A stretch of 64,000 nt of DNA from Sinonovacula constricta. Taxonomy: Eukaryota > Mollusca > Bivalvia > Cardiida > Solecurtidae. A program made the translations under genes and the position numbers. The notes under the pieces are model-generated. The model saw only the letters and a list, made by a program, of their open reading frames with translations. It was not told the DNA's origin and made no database searches. The stretch lies in NCBI GenBank assembly GCA_007844125.1, contig CM017567.1:44235013-44299012 (forward strand). The letters are read 5' to 3'. Below, piece after piece: positions 12,466-24,974 of this stretch (within the stretch, counting starts at the first letter, position 1; each line of letters opens with the position of its first letter).

Positions 12466-14846
12466 AATAGTTGCCAGGGTAAATGTGTCATGCTATTGCT
12501 ACTTAAGATGGGATAGGTTCGGGTGTTAAAGTATCGGGATAATGCTACTTAAGATGAAATAGGTTCAGGGGTTAATGTTTGGACATATTGCTACGTAAGA
12601 TGGGATCGGTTCGGTGGTTAAAGGTTCAAGAAATTGCTAGAAAAGATGGGATAGATTCCAGGGTTAATGTTTTAGTATATTGATACTTATGATAGGATAG
12701 GTTAAGCGGTTAATGTTTCGAGATTCTTCTACTGGAGATGGGATAGGTTCGGGTATTAATGTATTGGGAATTTGCTACTTAAGATGCGATCGGTTCGGTG
12801 GTTAAAGATTCGAGAATTCGCTACTTAAGATGGGATAGGTTCGGTCGTTAAAGATTCGAGAATTCGCTACTTAAGATGGGATAGGTTCGGTGGTTAAGGT
12901 TTTGAGATAATACTACTTACGATGTGAAAGTTTCGCGGGTTAATGTTTAGAGGATTTTCTACTTAAGATGCAATCAAATCCGGGGTTAAAAATTCAAGAA
13001 ATTGCTACATAAGATGGGATAGGTTCCAGTGGTAATGTATCGCAATATTGTTACTTAAGATAAGATAGAGTCCGGGGTAATGTTTCGAGAATTTGCAACT
13101 TAAAATTGGATAGGTTCGCGGGTTAAAGTATCGTGACATTGCTTATTAAGATTGGATAGGTTACAGTGTTAATTTTTGGATATATTGTTTCTTAAGATGG
13201 GATCGGTTCGATGGTTTAAGATTCGAGAAATTGCTACTTAAGATGTGATTGGTTCAAGGGTTAATGTTTCGATAATTTGGTACTTAAGATGCGAAAGGTT
13301 CGGAGCTTAAAGTTTCGAGAAATTGGTGTTTTAAATGTGATAGCTTCGGAGTGGGTTGATAAAGATTCGAGATATTGCTTAAAGTTCGATCGGTTCTATG
13401 GTTAAAGATTCAAGAAATTGATATTTAAGATAGTTTCGGGGGAGGGGGGGGGGGCGGGGGGCGGTAAAGCTTCAAGTATTTGGTACTTAAGATGGAATAG
13501 GTTCGGTGGTGAAAGTTTAGTCTCGCTGCATAGTATCAAATAGGTTCCACGGTTAATCGTTTTATATATTACAACTCAAGATTAGTTAGGTTCGGTGGTT
13601 AATGTGTCGAGAATTTGCTACTCAAGATAGGTGAGGTTCGGAGCTTAATGCTTGGAGATATTCGTACGTTAGAGGGGATTAGTTTGGTGGTTAAAGATTC
13701 GAGAATTTGCTCCTTAAGATGGTGTAGGTTCGAGGCTTAAGATTTGAGATAGCTTAGATGTGATAGCTTTTAGGGTATACGTTTTGTGAATTTCTTACTT
13801 AAGATGGAATCAGTTCGGTGGTTAATGATTCGAGAATTTGCTACTTAAGATGAGATCGGTTCGGTGGTTAAAGTTTCGAGACTTCGGTACGTAAGATGGA
13901 TTAGCTCTTTTGTGAAAAAATTCGAAATTTAAGCTGAAGATGGGATAGTTTCGGGGGAATAAAGGTTTGAGAATTTGGTTCTTAAGATTGAATAGGTTCC
14001 AGGGTTAATGTTTTTACAGATTACAACTAAAGATTAGATAAGTTCGGTGTTAGTGTTTCGAGAATTTGCTACTTAAAACGGCAAAGCTTCGGGGGTTCAT
14101 GTATCGGGAATTTGCTTCTTAAGATGAGACTGGTTTTGGGGTTAAAGTTTCGGGACTTTGCTACTTAAGACGGCATAGGTTCGTGGGTTAATTTTTGAGA
14201 TATTGCCTCAGAAGATGGGATCGGTTAGGTGGTAAAGGTTTCGAGAATTTGCTTGTTAAGATGTTGCACGTTCGGGGTTCAAATTTCGATATTTTGCTAT
14301 TTACGATGGGACAGGTTTGGTGTTAATGTTTGAGATACTCAACAAAGGAAAGTTTCGGGAAATTGCTTCTTATAATGGGAAAGGTTAAAAAATTAGCTCG
14401 TTAAGATGAGATAGTTTCCGGGAGTAGTGTTTATAGATATTACTATTCAAGATGAGATGTTTTAGGTCGTTTAAGATTCGAGAAATTGCTACTTCAGATG
14501 GGATAGGTTCCTTGGTTTATGTTTCGAGATATTGCTACGTAAAATGAAATAGGTTCCTTGGTTAATGTTTCGATATATTGCTACTTAATATCGGACAGGT
14601 TTCATTGTTAATATTTCGATAATTTTGTACTTGAGATGTGATAGGTCCAGGGCTTAAAGATTCGAGAAATTTCCATTGCATATGGGATAGCTTCCGTGGT
14701 TAATGTTTCGAGATGTTGCTCCTTAAGATTAGATATGTTCCAGGGTAAATATTTCGTGAATTTTCTACTTAAGATGGAATCGGTTCGGAAAAGATTTAAG
14801 AAATTGCTACTTCAAATGGGATAGGTTCGTAGGTTAAAGTTTCGAG
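12466..14846. repeat. Family B, long diverged section
   Basis: Continuous but old-looking copies of the same about 46-bp unit, recognisable by ttaagatgggataggttcgg and gagaatttgctact words, with many substitutions and indels. A G-rich interruption lies at about 13436-13464. No coding content is visible. Confidence 0.85.
13436..13464 (+). other. Guanine-rich tract inside family B
   Basis: A run of Gs broken only by single a and c bases, followed by cggtaaagc. The four or more G-runs satisfy the simple pattern for a potential G-quadruplex. It interrupts an otherwise regular A/T-rich minisatellite. Formation in vivo is inference only. Confidence 0.6.
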
Positions 14847-15540
14847 AATTTCGTGCTTAAGGTGGATAAGGTTTGGTTGTGAAAGTTTCGAGAATTTCGT
14901 GCTTAAGGTGGATAAGGTTATGTGGTGAAAGTTTCGAGAATTTCGTGCTTAAGGTTGATAAGGTTATGTGGTGAAAGTTTCGAGAATTTCGTGCTTAAGG
15001 TTGATAAGGTTATGTGGTGAAAGTTTCGGGAATGTTGTGCTTAAGGTTGATAAGGTTATGTGGTGAAAGTTTCGAGAATTTCGTGCTTAAGGTGGATAAG
15101 GTTATGTGGTGAAAGTTTCGAGAATTTCGTGCTTAAGGTTGATAAGGTTATGTGGTGAAAGTTTCGAGAATTTCATTCTTAAGGTGAATAAGGTTATGTG
15201 GTGAAAGTTTCGAGAATTTTGTGCTTAAGGTTGATAAGGTTATGTTGTGAAAGTTTCGAGAATTTCGTGCTTAAGGTGGATAAGGTTATGTGGGGAAAGT
15301 TTCGAGAATTTCGTGCTTAAGGTGGATAAGGTTATGTGGTGAAAGTTTCGAGAATTTCGTGCTTAAGGTGGATAAGGTTATGTGGTGAAAGTTTCGAGAA
15401 TTTCGTGCTTAAGGTGGATAAGGTTATGTGGTGAAAGTTTCGAGAATTTCGTGCTTAAGGTGGATAAGGTTATGTGGTGAAAGTTTCGAGAATTTTGTGC
15501 TTAAGGTGGATAAGGTTATGTGGTGAAAGTTTCGAGAAAT
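14847..15540. repeat. Family B second homogenised core, 46-bp 'ataaggttatgtggtg' type
   Basis: About 15 near-identical 46-bp copies with gtgcttaaggtggataaggt then tatgtggtgaaagtttcgag and aatttc. The period equals that of the core at 11335-12465 but the consensus differs, so two different family B variants were amplified independently 2.4 kb apart. Confidence 0.95.
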
Positions 15541-15745
15541 TGCTGCTTTAGATTAGATAGGTTCTAAGTTTAATGATTTTAGAGATTGGAACTTAAGATG
15601 AGATCGGTGCGGGAGTAAAGATTCAAGAAATTCGGGTTCGGGGGTTACTCTATCGAGAATTTGGTACTTAAAATGGGATAGGTCCGTTGGTTAATGCTTT
15701 TAGAGATTGCCATTTAAAATTGGACAGGTTCCATAGGTACTGATA
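15541..15745. repeat. Family B diverged units before the insertion
   Basis: Four or five degenerate units (gattagataggtt, gagatcggtgcggg, gaatttggtacttaaaatgg) ending near 15745, where a non-repetitive insert begins. Confidence 0.75.
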
Positions 15746-15756
15746 AGACAGTTTAA

Positions 15757-16143
15757 GGTAGCCATCTTGGAAGGCAGAAACCAAAGCAGGCGGAAATCTG
15801 GATCTGGAAATATATGCTGTATTAAACTCACCAATGTGTTTTTATATTTCTGTCTATTTTACTGAATTTAATATCAAATTAAAAAGCTTTTATGAAGTAT
15901 TTTTAATATAAAAACTATATTTTGATAAATGTATAGAAATGCAACAAAAAGATACACTGGTCATTTTGTTTAAGGAAAAGCCAATTATTTATTTTTATTT
16001 ATGTGTATTAATTATTTGTGCATTAATCAATTTTAAAAGTATTGTATTCTAAAAATCTGAAGTTTCAAGAAAATAAAATTTACACTTCTAAACAATTCAT
16101 CTGAAAATCCCTTGAAGTTACCATCAAAGATGGCTGCCAAGAT
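15757..16143. mobile_element. MITE-like insert within family B
   Basis: An AT-rich stretch of about 390 bp splits the 46-bp array. Its left end reads ggtagccatcttggaaggc and its right end, read on the minus strand, ggcagccatctttgatggt. These make imperfect terminal inverted repeats sharing agccatctt. The interior has no coding frame. This organisation fits a non-autonomous DNA transposon. A target-site duplication was not identified, so the exact borders are approximate. Confidence 0.4.
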
Positions 16144-16159
16144 AAGATTGGATTAAGAT

Positions 16160-16830
16160 TAAGACTGATTAAACCTATCCATTTCTACTTAAGATGGAAT
16201 AGTTTTCAGGGTTGTTAATGTTTCGAGATATTGCTACTTAAGTTGGGATATGTTCCAGGGTTAATATTTCGAGATATTGTTTTTGGATTAGGTTTAGTGG
16301 CGAAAGTTTCGAGAATTTGCTGCTTGAGATGAGATAGGTTTGTGGGTTAATGTTTGGAGATATTGCTATATCCGATTGGATAAGTTCGGGAAATAATGTT
16401 TCGAGATTTTGCTTCTTAAGATGGGATAGTTCGGGGAATAATGTTTCGAGATTTTGCTACTAAAGATGGAATAGTTCGGGGAATAATGTTTCGAGATTTT
16501 GCTACTAAAGATGGGATAGTTCGGGGAATAATGTTTCGAGATTTTGCTACTAAAGATGGGATAGTTCGGGGAATAATGTTTCGAGATTTTGCTTCTAAAG
16601 ATGGGATAGTTCGGGGAATAATGTTTCGAGATTTTGCTACTAAAGATGGGATAGTTCGGGGAATAATGTTTCCAGAATTTGCAACTTAAGATAAGTAAAG
16701 AACAGAACATATTTTTCAGATTTGTACTTATGTAAATCATCGAATACTTAACCTGGGATATGTTCGGGGATTAATGTGTCCAGAATATGCTACTTCAGCT
16801 GGGGTATGCTTCGTGGTTACAATATTGAGA
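16160..16830. repeat. Family B right section with a 45-bp sub-array
   Basis: The 46-bp family resumes after the insert. Between about 16385 and 16690 there are six or seven near-identical 45-bp copies (gatgggatagttcggggaat, aatgtttcgagattttgcta, ctaaa). Loss of one base makes the period a multiple of three, so 15-residue repeat frames appear on both strands. They are artefacts of the period. Family B fades near 16830. Confidence 0.88.
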
Positions 16831-18869
16831 TCATGATAATGGTCGCTCAGAACTCGTCAGCATTACGGGTTTTCCCTATATCGGCAAGTAGATGTGGATG
16901 GACTATGATGCCGATAACAACTGAAAGATTCAGTCAATAAGGGTTGCTAGATCATCAGTCAACAATAATTTTTTATGTTACAGGCGTGAATAAGCTTAAG
17001 TAAAATGCGTAAATGTTCAGAAGGTAAGTGGCGTCTTTTGTTTTGACGACGTCATGAAAGGCTACCTGTATGTTATTACATAATTAGGTTTTTGTCGACG
17101 GGTTGAGCAAATCTTTTTCGATCACTTTCAACTTTATAATGTGATAATATGTGTATTTTTATTACAAATCAGGTTTCTTTTAAATTTTATATAAACCTCA
17201 GTGAATTTATGGCAAAGGTTATGAACATTGCGAACAAAGACATTTTAAAGAACTAAAGCAGGATAAAAAAAAATATTTTTAAAGAAAAGGGAAATATTTT
17301 TTAATAATTTATTTGAGGTAGGATAGTGTATGTTAGCTTATTTCATTATTGCCTTTTAGACATCGATATGGTCTTGGATCAGGAATCATTTCTTGATATA
17401 GACGCTCCTTAATTTAATTGGTCTTACGTGGAAAAGGAGTTATGTGAAAAATACATAGTACCACACTTAAGTTCTAAAGTGTTGACCATGCGTTATAGAA
17501 CGTGGTTACTATAAACGAATATAAGCACCTAATGGTACGATATAGAAAGCCATGGGCTAAGTAAATATAGCATAAATAAAACGAAACTTGGACAGAGAAA
17601 GACAACAAATTCTATGTAGAAAGAAAAGTGGAACATTGAAAGAGCAAGTGATGTGAAATAAGAAAAAGATGAAACAGAACAAAACAAAACAAAATAAATA
17701 CGAGATTTCCACAGAAATAAAGAAAGAAAAAACAACTAGAAATAAATACACCAGACAGAAAAAGAAAGAGAAAAATGTCGAAAATAATAAAGAAAAGCAA
17801 CCTGAATGCCACATTTGAACACATAATAAGGTAACGAATTAACACTTTTTTCTACTTCTGGTGTCAAATCATATATTGCAAACGACTGCGATATAAATAT
17901 AAGCTCACAGCTCTATAATGGCAAAAAAAATATTTTGATTATTATTTTTGTCGGTCATAATGGTACAATTATTAACCTGATTATTGTAATCTCAAGATTC
18001 CGTTCATCTTAAAAAAGTGAAGTATCTGCCGTTTGAAGCATACCATGTATATACATTTTAGCAGTGTGTATGCTCTGTTCAGGTAGAATAGGTTTTAATA
18101 TCCTGTAAGCGACATCAAAAATCAACATATCTAGATGGCCGATGTAGACTTTGTAGTCAATCGCCTTCGCAGTGATCTCCCTTTCTATCATTCGGATCTC
18201 AAGAAATCGCTGCCTCGGTGAGCTGTAAATAGCTCAGCTAGGACTATCGCATTAATTATTCTTTTATTTCTAAATCACCGACTGATTCGATTGTATAAAA
18301 TAGATTAAAGAATTATTAAAGAATACTTCTGTCGACTTAAAGTAACTATTTTCTAAACAAATTACATTTCCTGCGAAGAAGACCGGGAAAATATTTTATT
18401 TCGATAGGTGTCTTTTGCGTCATCACAATTCTTGTGAAGGCAATCATTAAATATATTACTTTTGCTATCAATTCAAAGCAATGGGCAATGAGTAACTGGG
18501 TCATTCCGCTCAAAAAGCTGAGATTCGCTACAGGAGGGGCAACAGCCGCTTTTTTTAATTTTAATAACGGATTTGTACAAGGACTTTCTTTTGACAAGCT
18601 ATCAATTAGGCAGATACATTTATATTTGTGCACATACATTTGGGTGTGAAAAGACAATACCCCAATAGGCCCAACGACAAGGATACACAAACAAGTCAAT
18701 TTGATGTCTTAGCAGTTACAGAGATTTGTCGCAAACTGAAGCCACGCATTCACGCGGTATGTATTATTTATAATCTGCCAAACCTGGCTGTGTTCGTTTT
18801 TACATTTGATATAAAATAAAAAATTATCCATCTTTTTCGCCTGCACTAAATTGAACAAAGTTAAGGTTT
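16831..18869. other. Spacer without a supportable gene
   Basis: AT-rich DNA. The part at 17560-17800 is almost purely purine on the plus strand, giving low-complexity minus-strand frames that are not credible genes. A 60-codon minus-strand frame at 18009-18191 and overlapping opposite frames at 18346-18699 have ordinary amino-acid composition but match no family I recognise. They could be decayed exons or transposon remnants. Confidence 0.4.
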
Positions 18870-20505
18870 AAGATATTAAGATAGACAGTTCATAGTAAAT
18901 GTCGCAAATCTTTAAGATGTTTACATAGACGGTTGATGGTAAATGTCGCAAATCTTTAAGATGTTTACATAGACGGTTGATGGTAAATGTCGCAAATCTC
19001 TAAGATATTTACATAGACAGTTCATGGTAAATATAGAAAATCTCTAAAATGTTAACATAGACAGGTTATGGTGAATGTAGCAAATCTCTAAAATGCTTAC
19101 ATAGACGGTTCATGGTAAATGTCGCAAATCTCTAAGATGTTTAAATAGACGGTTCATGGTGAATGTAGCAAATCTCAAAAATGTTAACATAGACGGTTCA
19201 TAGTAAATGTCGCAAATCTTTAAGATGTTTTCATAGGCAGTTCAAGGTAAATGTCGCAAATCTCTTAAATGTTTACATAGACGGTTCATGATAAATGTCG
19301 CAAATCTTTAAGATGCTTACATAGATGATTCATGTTAAATATCGCATATCGTTAGGATGTTTACATAGGCAGTTCAAGGTAAATGTCGCAAATCTCTAAA
19401 ATGTTTACATAGACGGTTCATGGTAAATGTCGCAAATCTTTAAGATGCTTTCATAGACGGTTCATAGTAAATGTCGCAAATATTTAAGATATTTACATAG
19501 ACGGTTCATTGTAAATGTCGCAAATCTCTAAGATGTTTACATAGACGGTTCATGGTAAATGTAGCAAATATTTTAGATATTTACATAGACGGTCCATGGT
19601 AAATGTCGCAAATCTCTAAAATGTTTACATAGACGGTTCATGGTAAATGTCGCAAATCTTCCAGATGCTTACATAGACGGTTCATAGTAAATTTCGCAAA
19701 TCTTTAAGATGTTTACATAGACGTTTCATGGTAAATGTCGCAAATCTTTAAGATGCTTACATAGGCAGTTCAAGGTAAATGTAGCAAATCTCTAAAATGT
19801 TTACATAAACGGTTCATAGTAAATGTCGCAAATCTTTAAGATGCTTACATAGACGCTTCATGGTAAATGTCGCAAATCTCTAAGATGTTTACAAAGACGG
19901 ATCATAGTAAATGTCGCAAATATTTAAAATGTTTACATAGACGGTTCATGGTAAATATCGCAAATCTTTAAGATGCTTACATAGACGGTTCATGGTGAAT
20001 GTAGCAAATCTTTAAGATATTTACATAGACGGTCCATGGTAAATGTAGCAAATCTTGAAGATGTTTACATAGACGGTTCATGGTAAATGTTACACATCTT
20101 TTAGATGTTAACATAGATGCTTTATATAAAATGATGCAAGTCTTAGAAATGTTAACATAGACATTTCACAGTATATGATGCAAATTTGTAATATTGAACA
20201 CAGACACTTCATATAAAATAATGCAAATCTTTAAGAAGTTAACACACATACTTAACAGTAAATGATGAAAATCTTGATGATGTCAACATTGACAGTTCAT
20301 GGTAAATGTCGCAAATCTTTAACAATTTAACATAGGCAAATTATGATTAATATCGCAAATCCTAAAGATGTAAGTATAGACAGTCCTAAAAAATGACCCA
20401 AATCTTTACGATGTCAACATAGGCACTTCATATTTAATGATGCAAATCTTTAAGATTTAAGATATGAAGATAGACAGTTCATTGTAAATGTCGCAAAACC
20501 AGTAA
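18870..20505. repeat. Minisatellite family C, 44-bp unit
   Basis: About 37 copies of a 44-bp unit reading acatagacggttcatggtaa then atgtcgcaaatctttaagat and gttt. The 44-bp spacing is visible between 18923 and 18967. Copies are moderately diverged, most strongly at 20100-20470, with recurring alternatives (tagcaaatc, aggcagttcaagg). No unit is long-range open. Confidence 0.94.
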
Positions 20506-20760
20506 TGTACAGGTAGCTTTACGTATCTCACCAATAAGGTACAGGTAGTTATGTTTTACGTATCTCACCAATAATGTACAGGTAGCTTTACGTATGTCAC
20601 CAGTAAGGTACAGGTAGCTTAACGTATCTCACCAATAATGTACAGGAAGCTTTACGTATCTCGCCAGTAATGTACAGGTAGCTTTACGTATCTCGCCAGT
20701 AATGTACATGTAGCTTTACGTATCTCACCAATAAAGTACATGTAGTGTTATTATCTCACC
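20506..20760. repeat. Family D left edge, about 32-bp unit ('gtacaggtagctttacgtat')
   Basis: About seven copies of a 32-bp unit, accagtaatgtacaggtagc then tttacgtatctc. It abuts family C directly, and these units grade into the 30/31-bp form that follows, apparently by loss of the cg in tttacgtatc to give tttactatc. Confidence 0.88.
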
Positions 20761-23700
20761 AATAAAGTACATGTAGTTTTACTATCTCACCAATAGGGTA
20801 ATGCAGTTTTACTATCTCACCAATAAAGTAATGTAGTTTTACTATCTTACCAATAAAGTACATGTAGTTTTACTATCTCACCAAAAAGATAATGCAGTTT
20901 TACTATCTCACCAATAAAATACATGTAGTTTTACTATCTCACCAATAAACTAACGCAGTTTTACTATCTCACCTATAAAGTAATGTAGTTTTACTATCTC
21001 ACCAATAAAGTACATGCAGTTTTACTATCTCACTTATAAAGTAATGTAGTTTTACTATCTCACCAATAAAGTACATGTAGTTTTACCATCTCACCAATAA
21101 AGTAATGCAGTTTTACTATCTCACCAATAAAGTAATGCAGTTTTACTATCTCAGCAATAAGGTAATGCAGTTTTACTATTTCACCTATAAAGTACATGTA
21201 GTTTTACTATCTCACCAATAAAGTAATGCAGTTTTACTATCTCACCAATAAAGTAATGCAGTTTTATTATCTCACCAATAAAGTACATGTAGTTTTACTA
21301 TCTCACTTATAAAGTAATGTAGTTTTACTATCTCACCAATAAAGTACATGTAGTTTTACCATCTCACCAATAAAGTAATGCAGTTTTACTATCTCACCAA
21401 TAAAGTAATGCAGTTTTACTATCTCAGCAATAAGGTAATGCAGTTTTACTATTTCACCTATAAAGTACATGTAGTTTTACTATCTCACCAATAAACTTAT
21501 GCAGTTTTACTATCTCACCAATAAAGTAATGCAGTTTTACTATCTCACCAATAAAGTACATGTAGTTTTACTATATCACCAATAAAGTACATGTAGTTTT
21601 ACTATCTCACCAATAAACTAATGCAGTTTTACTATCTCACTTATAAAATAATGTAGTTTTACTATCTCACTTATAAAGTAATGTAGTTTTACTATCTTAC
21701 CAATAAAGTAATGCAGTTTTACTATCTCACCTATAAAGTAATGCAGTTTTACTATCTCACCAATAAAGTACATGCAGTTTTACTATCTAACCAATAAAGT
21801 ACATGTAGTTTTACTATCTCACCAATAAAGTAATGTAGTTTTACTATCTCACCAATAAACTAATACAGTTTTACTATCTCACTTATAAAGTAATGTAGTT
21901 TTACTATCTCACCAATAAAGTAATGCAGTTTTACTATCTCACCTATAAAGTAATGCAGTTTTACTATCTCACCAATAAAGTACATGCAGTTTTACTATCT
22001 AACCAATAAAGTACATGTAGTTTTACTATCTCACCAATAAAGTAATGTAGTTTTACTATCTCACCAATAAACTAATACAGTTTTACTATCTCACTTATAA
22101 AGTAATGTAGTTTTACTATCTCACCAATAAAGTAATGCAGTTTTACTATCTCACCAATAAAGTACATGTAGTTTTACTATCTCACCAATAAAGTAATGCA
22201 GTTTTACTATCTCACCAATAAAGTAATGTAGTTTTACTATCTCACCAATAAAGTACATGTAGTTTTACTATCTTACCAATAAAGTAATGTAGTTTTACTA
22301 TCTCACCAATAAAGTAATGCAGTTTTACTATCTCACCAATAAAGTAATGCAGTTTTACTATCTCACCAATAAAGTACATGCAGTTTTACTATTTCACCAA
22401 TAAAGTAATGCAGTTTTACTATCTCACCAATAAAGTACATGTAGTTTTACTATCTTACCAATAAAGTACATGTAGTTTTACTATCTTACCAATAAAGTAC
22501 ATGCAGTTTTACTATCTCACCAATAAAGTAATGCAGTTTTACTATCTCACCAATAAAGTACATGTAGTTTTACTATCTCACAAATAAAGTACATGCAGTT
22601 TTACTATCTCACCAATAAAGTACATGCAGTTTTACTATCTCACCAATAAAGTACATGTAGTTTTACTATCTCACCAATAAAGTACATGCAGTTTTACTAT
22701 CTCACCAATAAAGTACATGTAGTTTTACTATCTCACCAATAAAGTACATGCAGTTTTACTATCTCACCAATAAAGTACATGTAGTTTTACTATCTCACCA
22801 ATAAAGTACATGTAGTTTTACTATCTCACCAATAAAGTACATGCAGTTTTACTATCTCACCAATAAAGTACATGTAGTTTTACTATCTCACCAATAAAGT
22901 ACATGCAGTTTTACTATCTCACCAATAAAGTACATGTAGCTTTACTATCTTACCAATAAAGTACATGTAGTTTTACTATCTCACCAATAAAGTACATGCA
23001 GTTTTACTATCTCACCAATAAAGTAATACAGTTTTACTATCTTACCAATAAAGTACATGTAGTTTTACTATCTCACCAATAAAGTACATGCAGTTTTACT
23101 ATCTCACCAATAAAGTACATGCAGTTTTACTATCTCACCAATAAAGTAATGCAGTTTTACTATCTCACCAATAAAGTACATGTAGTTTTACTATCTTACC
23201 AATAAAGTACATGTAGTTTTACTATCTTACCAATAAAGTACATGTAGTTTTACTATCTCACCAATAAAGTACATGCAGTTTTACTATCTCACCAATAAAG
23301 TAATGCAGTTTTACTATCTCACCAATAAAGTACATGTAGTTTTACTATCTTACCAATAAAGTACATGTAGTTTTACTATCTTACCAATAAAGTACATGTA
23401 GTTTTACTATCTCACCAATAAAGTACATGCAGTTTTACTATCTCACCAATAAAGTACATGCAGTTTTACTATCTCACCAATAAAGTAATGCAGTTTTACT
23501 ATCTCACCAATAAAGTACATGTAGTTTTACTATCTTACCAATAAAGTACATGTAGTTTTACTATCTTACCAATAAAGTAATGTAGTTTTACTATCTCACC
23601 AATAAAGTACATGTAGTTTTACTATCTTACCAATAAAGTAATGTAGTTTTACTATCTCACTTATAAAGTAATGTAGTTTTACTGTCTCACCAATAAAGTA

Positions 23701-23925
23701 ATGCAGTTTTACTATCTCACCAATAAAGTAATGTAGTTTTACTATTTCACCAATAAAGTAACGTAGTTTTACTATCTCACTCATAAGGTAATGTAGTTTT
23801 ACTATCTTACCAATAAAATACATGTAGTTTACTATCTCACCAATAAAGTAATGCAGTTTTACTATCTCACCAATAAAGTACACGTAGTTTTACTATCTCA
23901 CCAATAAGGTACAGGTAGTTGTGGT
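20761..23925. repeat. Minisatellite family D, mixed 30/31-bp units
   Basis: More than 100 copies built from accaataaag, either tacatgtag/tacatgcag (31-bp unit) or taatgtag/taatgcag (30-bp unit), and ttttactatctc. The order of the two lengths is not random: blocks recur with offsets of 273 bp (marker taccatctc at 21084 and 21357) and 212 bp (marker tactatctaacc at 21781 and 21993). Where 30-bp units are consecutive, minus-strand frames of 10-residue repeats appear (23596-23883); these are artefacts. Confidence 0.96.
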
Positions 23926-24974
23926 TTTATCGTTTATTTTGCTTTGTTTTCATCATAAGTTTTTTTAATTATGTCAAATTATGTTGTAAACACATTTCCC
24001 AGCTTAAAATGAAGGATAATGTCGGGTGGAAGGAAAGCACACTTCAAGGGCCGCTATGACGTTCTTTGTGTGCAACTAAACCCATGAAAGGACTAAACTG
24101 ACAGCTGAGTCGACTGACACATACACTTTGTCTTCAATGACTGGGGTTTCATAGAGATTGCGGTATTTAATTTGTTGGGACTGAAATTGCCTATAAATTG
24201 TTAAATGTTTGCCTGCATAAGTAAATCGGATTTCGTATAATAAGTCTTCGTAAAAAACTTACTGTGACGAATATTTGTTATTCTTACCTATTTACTGTTC
24301 TGAAGCTTTGCGCCTTTAAGAAAATAATAATACAGTTATAAAATACGGCAAAGACGTGAATGTAAACCTTGAAACTGGATATCTCAACCCTGCATGATAT
24401 TGAAGAGGATATTCGTATGACTGCTACTTTCCAAAAACACTTCCGGCTAAAACAGTGGATCGTAAGTTAAAACCTATGTTAAAACTGTATATATAATTAG
24501 CTTTAAAAATGCCTATGGTATGACGACACAGCTGCAAAACAAAAATTGAAATTCTATTTCAGCAATCAAGGACACATTTTGATAATTTTAGTATATAAAA
24601 GGTTACAAGTAAATTCACATGTCATTTTTTTATATTTTCAAGTTACAGGACAACACGAATTCGACTTCGATCTTTTCCTTTGTTAAAATCGTGGTTAAAA
24701 TATCTTCGTATAGCAGATTTCGTTTTGGGGTCTTATTCACAACCCATTCAAGAGTCTTTGGAGGTATACCGTGCAATGGGAGCTGGCAATGGGAGCTCGG
24801 TGAATATAACACCAAATTGTGGCGTTTGTTTTAGATTTTAGAATTGAAGGTTTACGATGTTACTATTTTATTAAAGAAAAATGCTTTCGGGGCACAAAGC
24901 AAAAAGGAAATTAGGTTATGTAAAAAGTTATTTTGGCGTGCTGTAAAGGTTTTCCGCGCAAATTCTGTTATGAA
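23926..24974. other. Spacer without a supportable gene
   Basis: Non-repetitive AT-rich DNA between arrays D and E. Short plus and minus frames at 24619-24834 overlap each other and have no recognisable motif. Nothing else stands out. Confidence 0.5.

Noticed and set aside
17529..17845. Minus-strand frames rich in F, S and L
   Set aside because: They are translations of a purine-rich low-complexity tract on the plus strand. Three overlapping frames look alike and none has a domain.
10781..20505. Common ancestry of the 46-bp and 44-bp families
   Set aside because: Both contain ttaagatg and loosely similar cggt...gttaaag/ggtaaat words, but the match needs several gaps and is not better than expected for AT-rich units. 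An alignment score against shuffled units would be needed.
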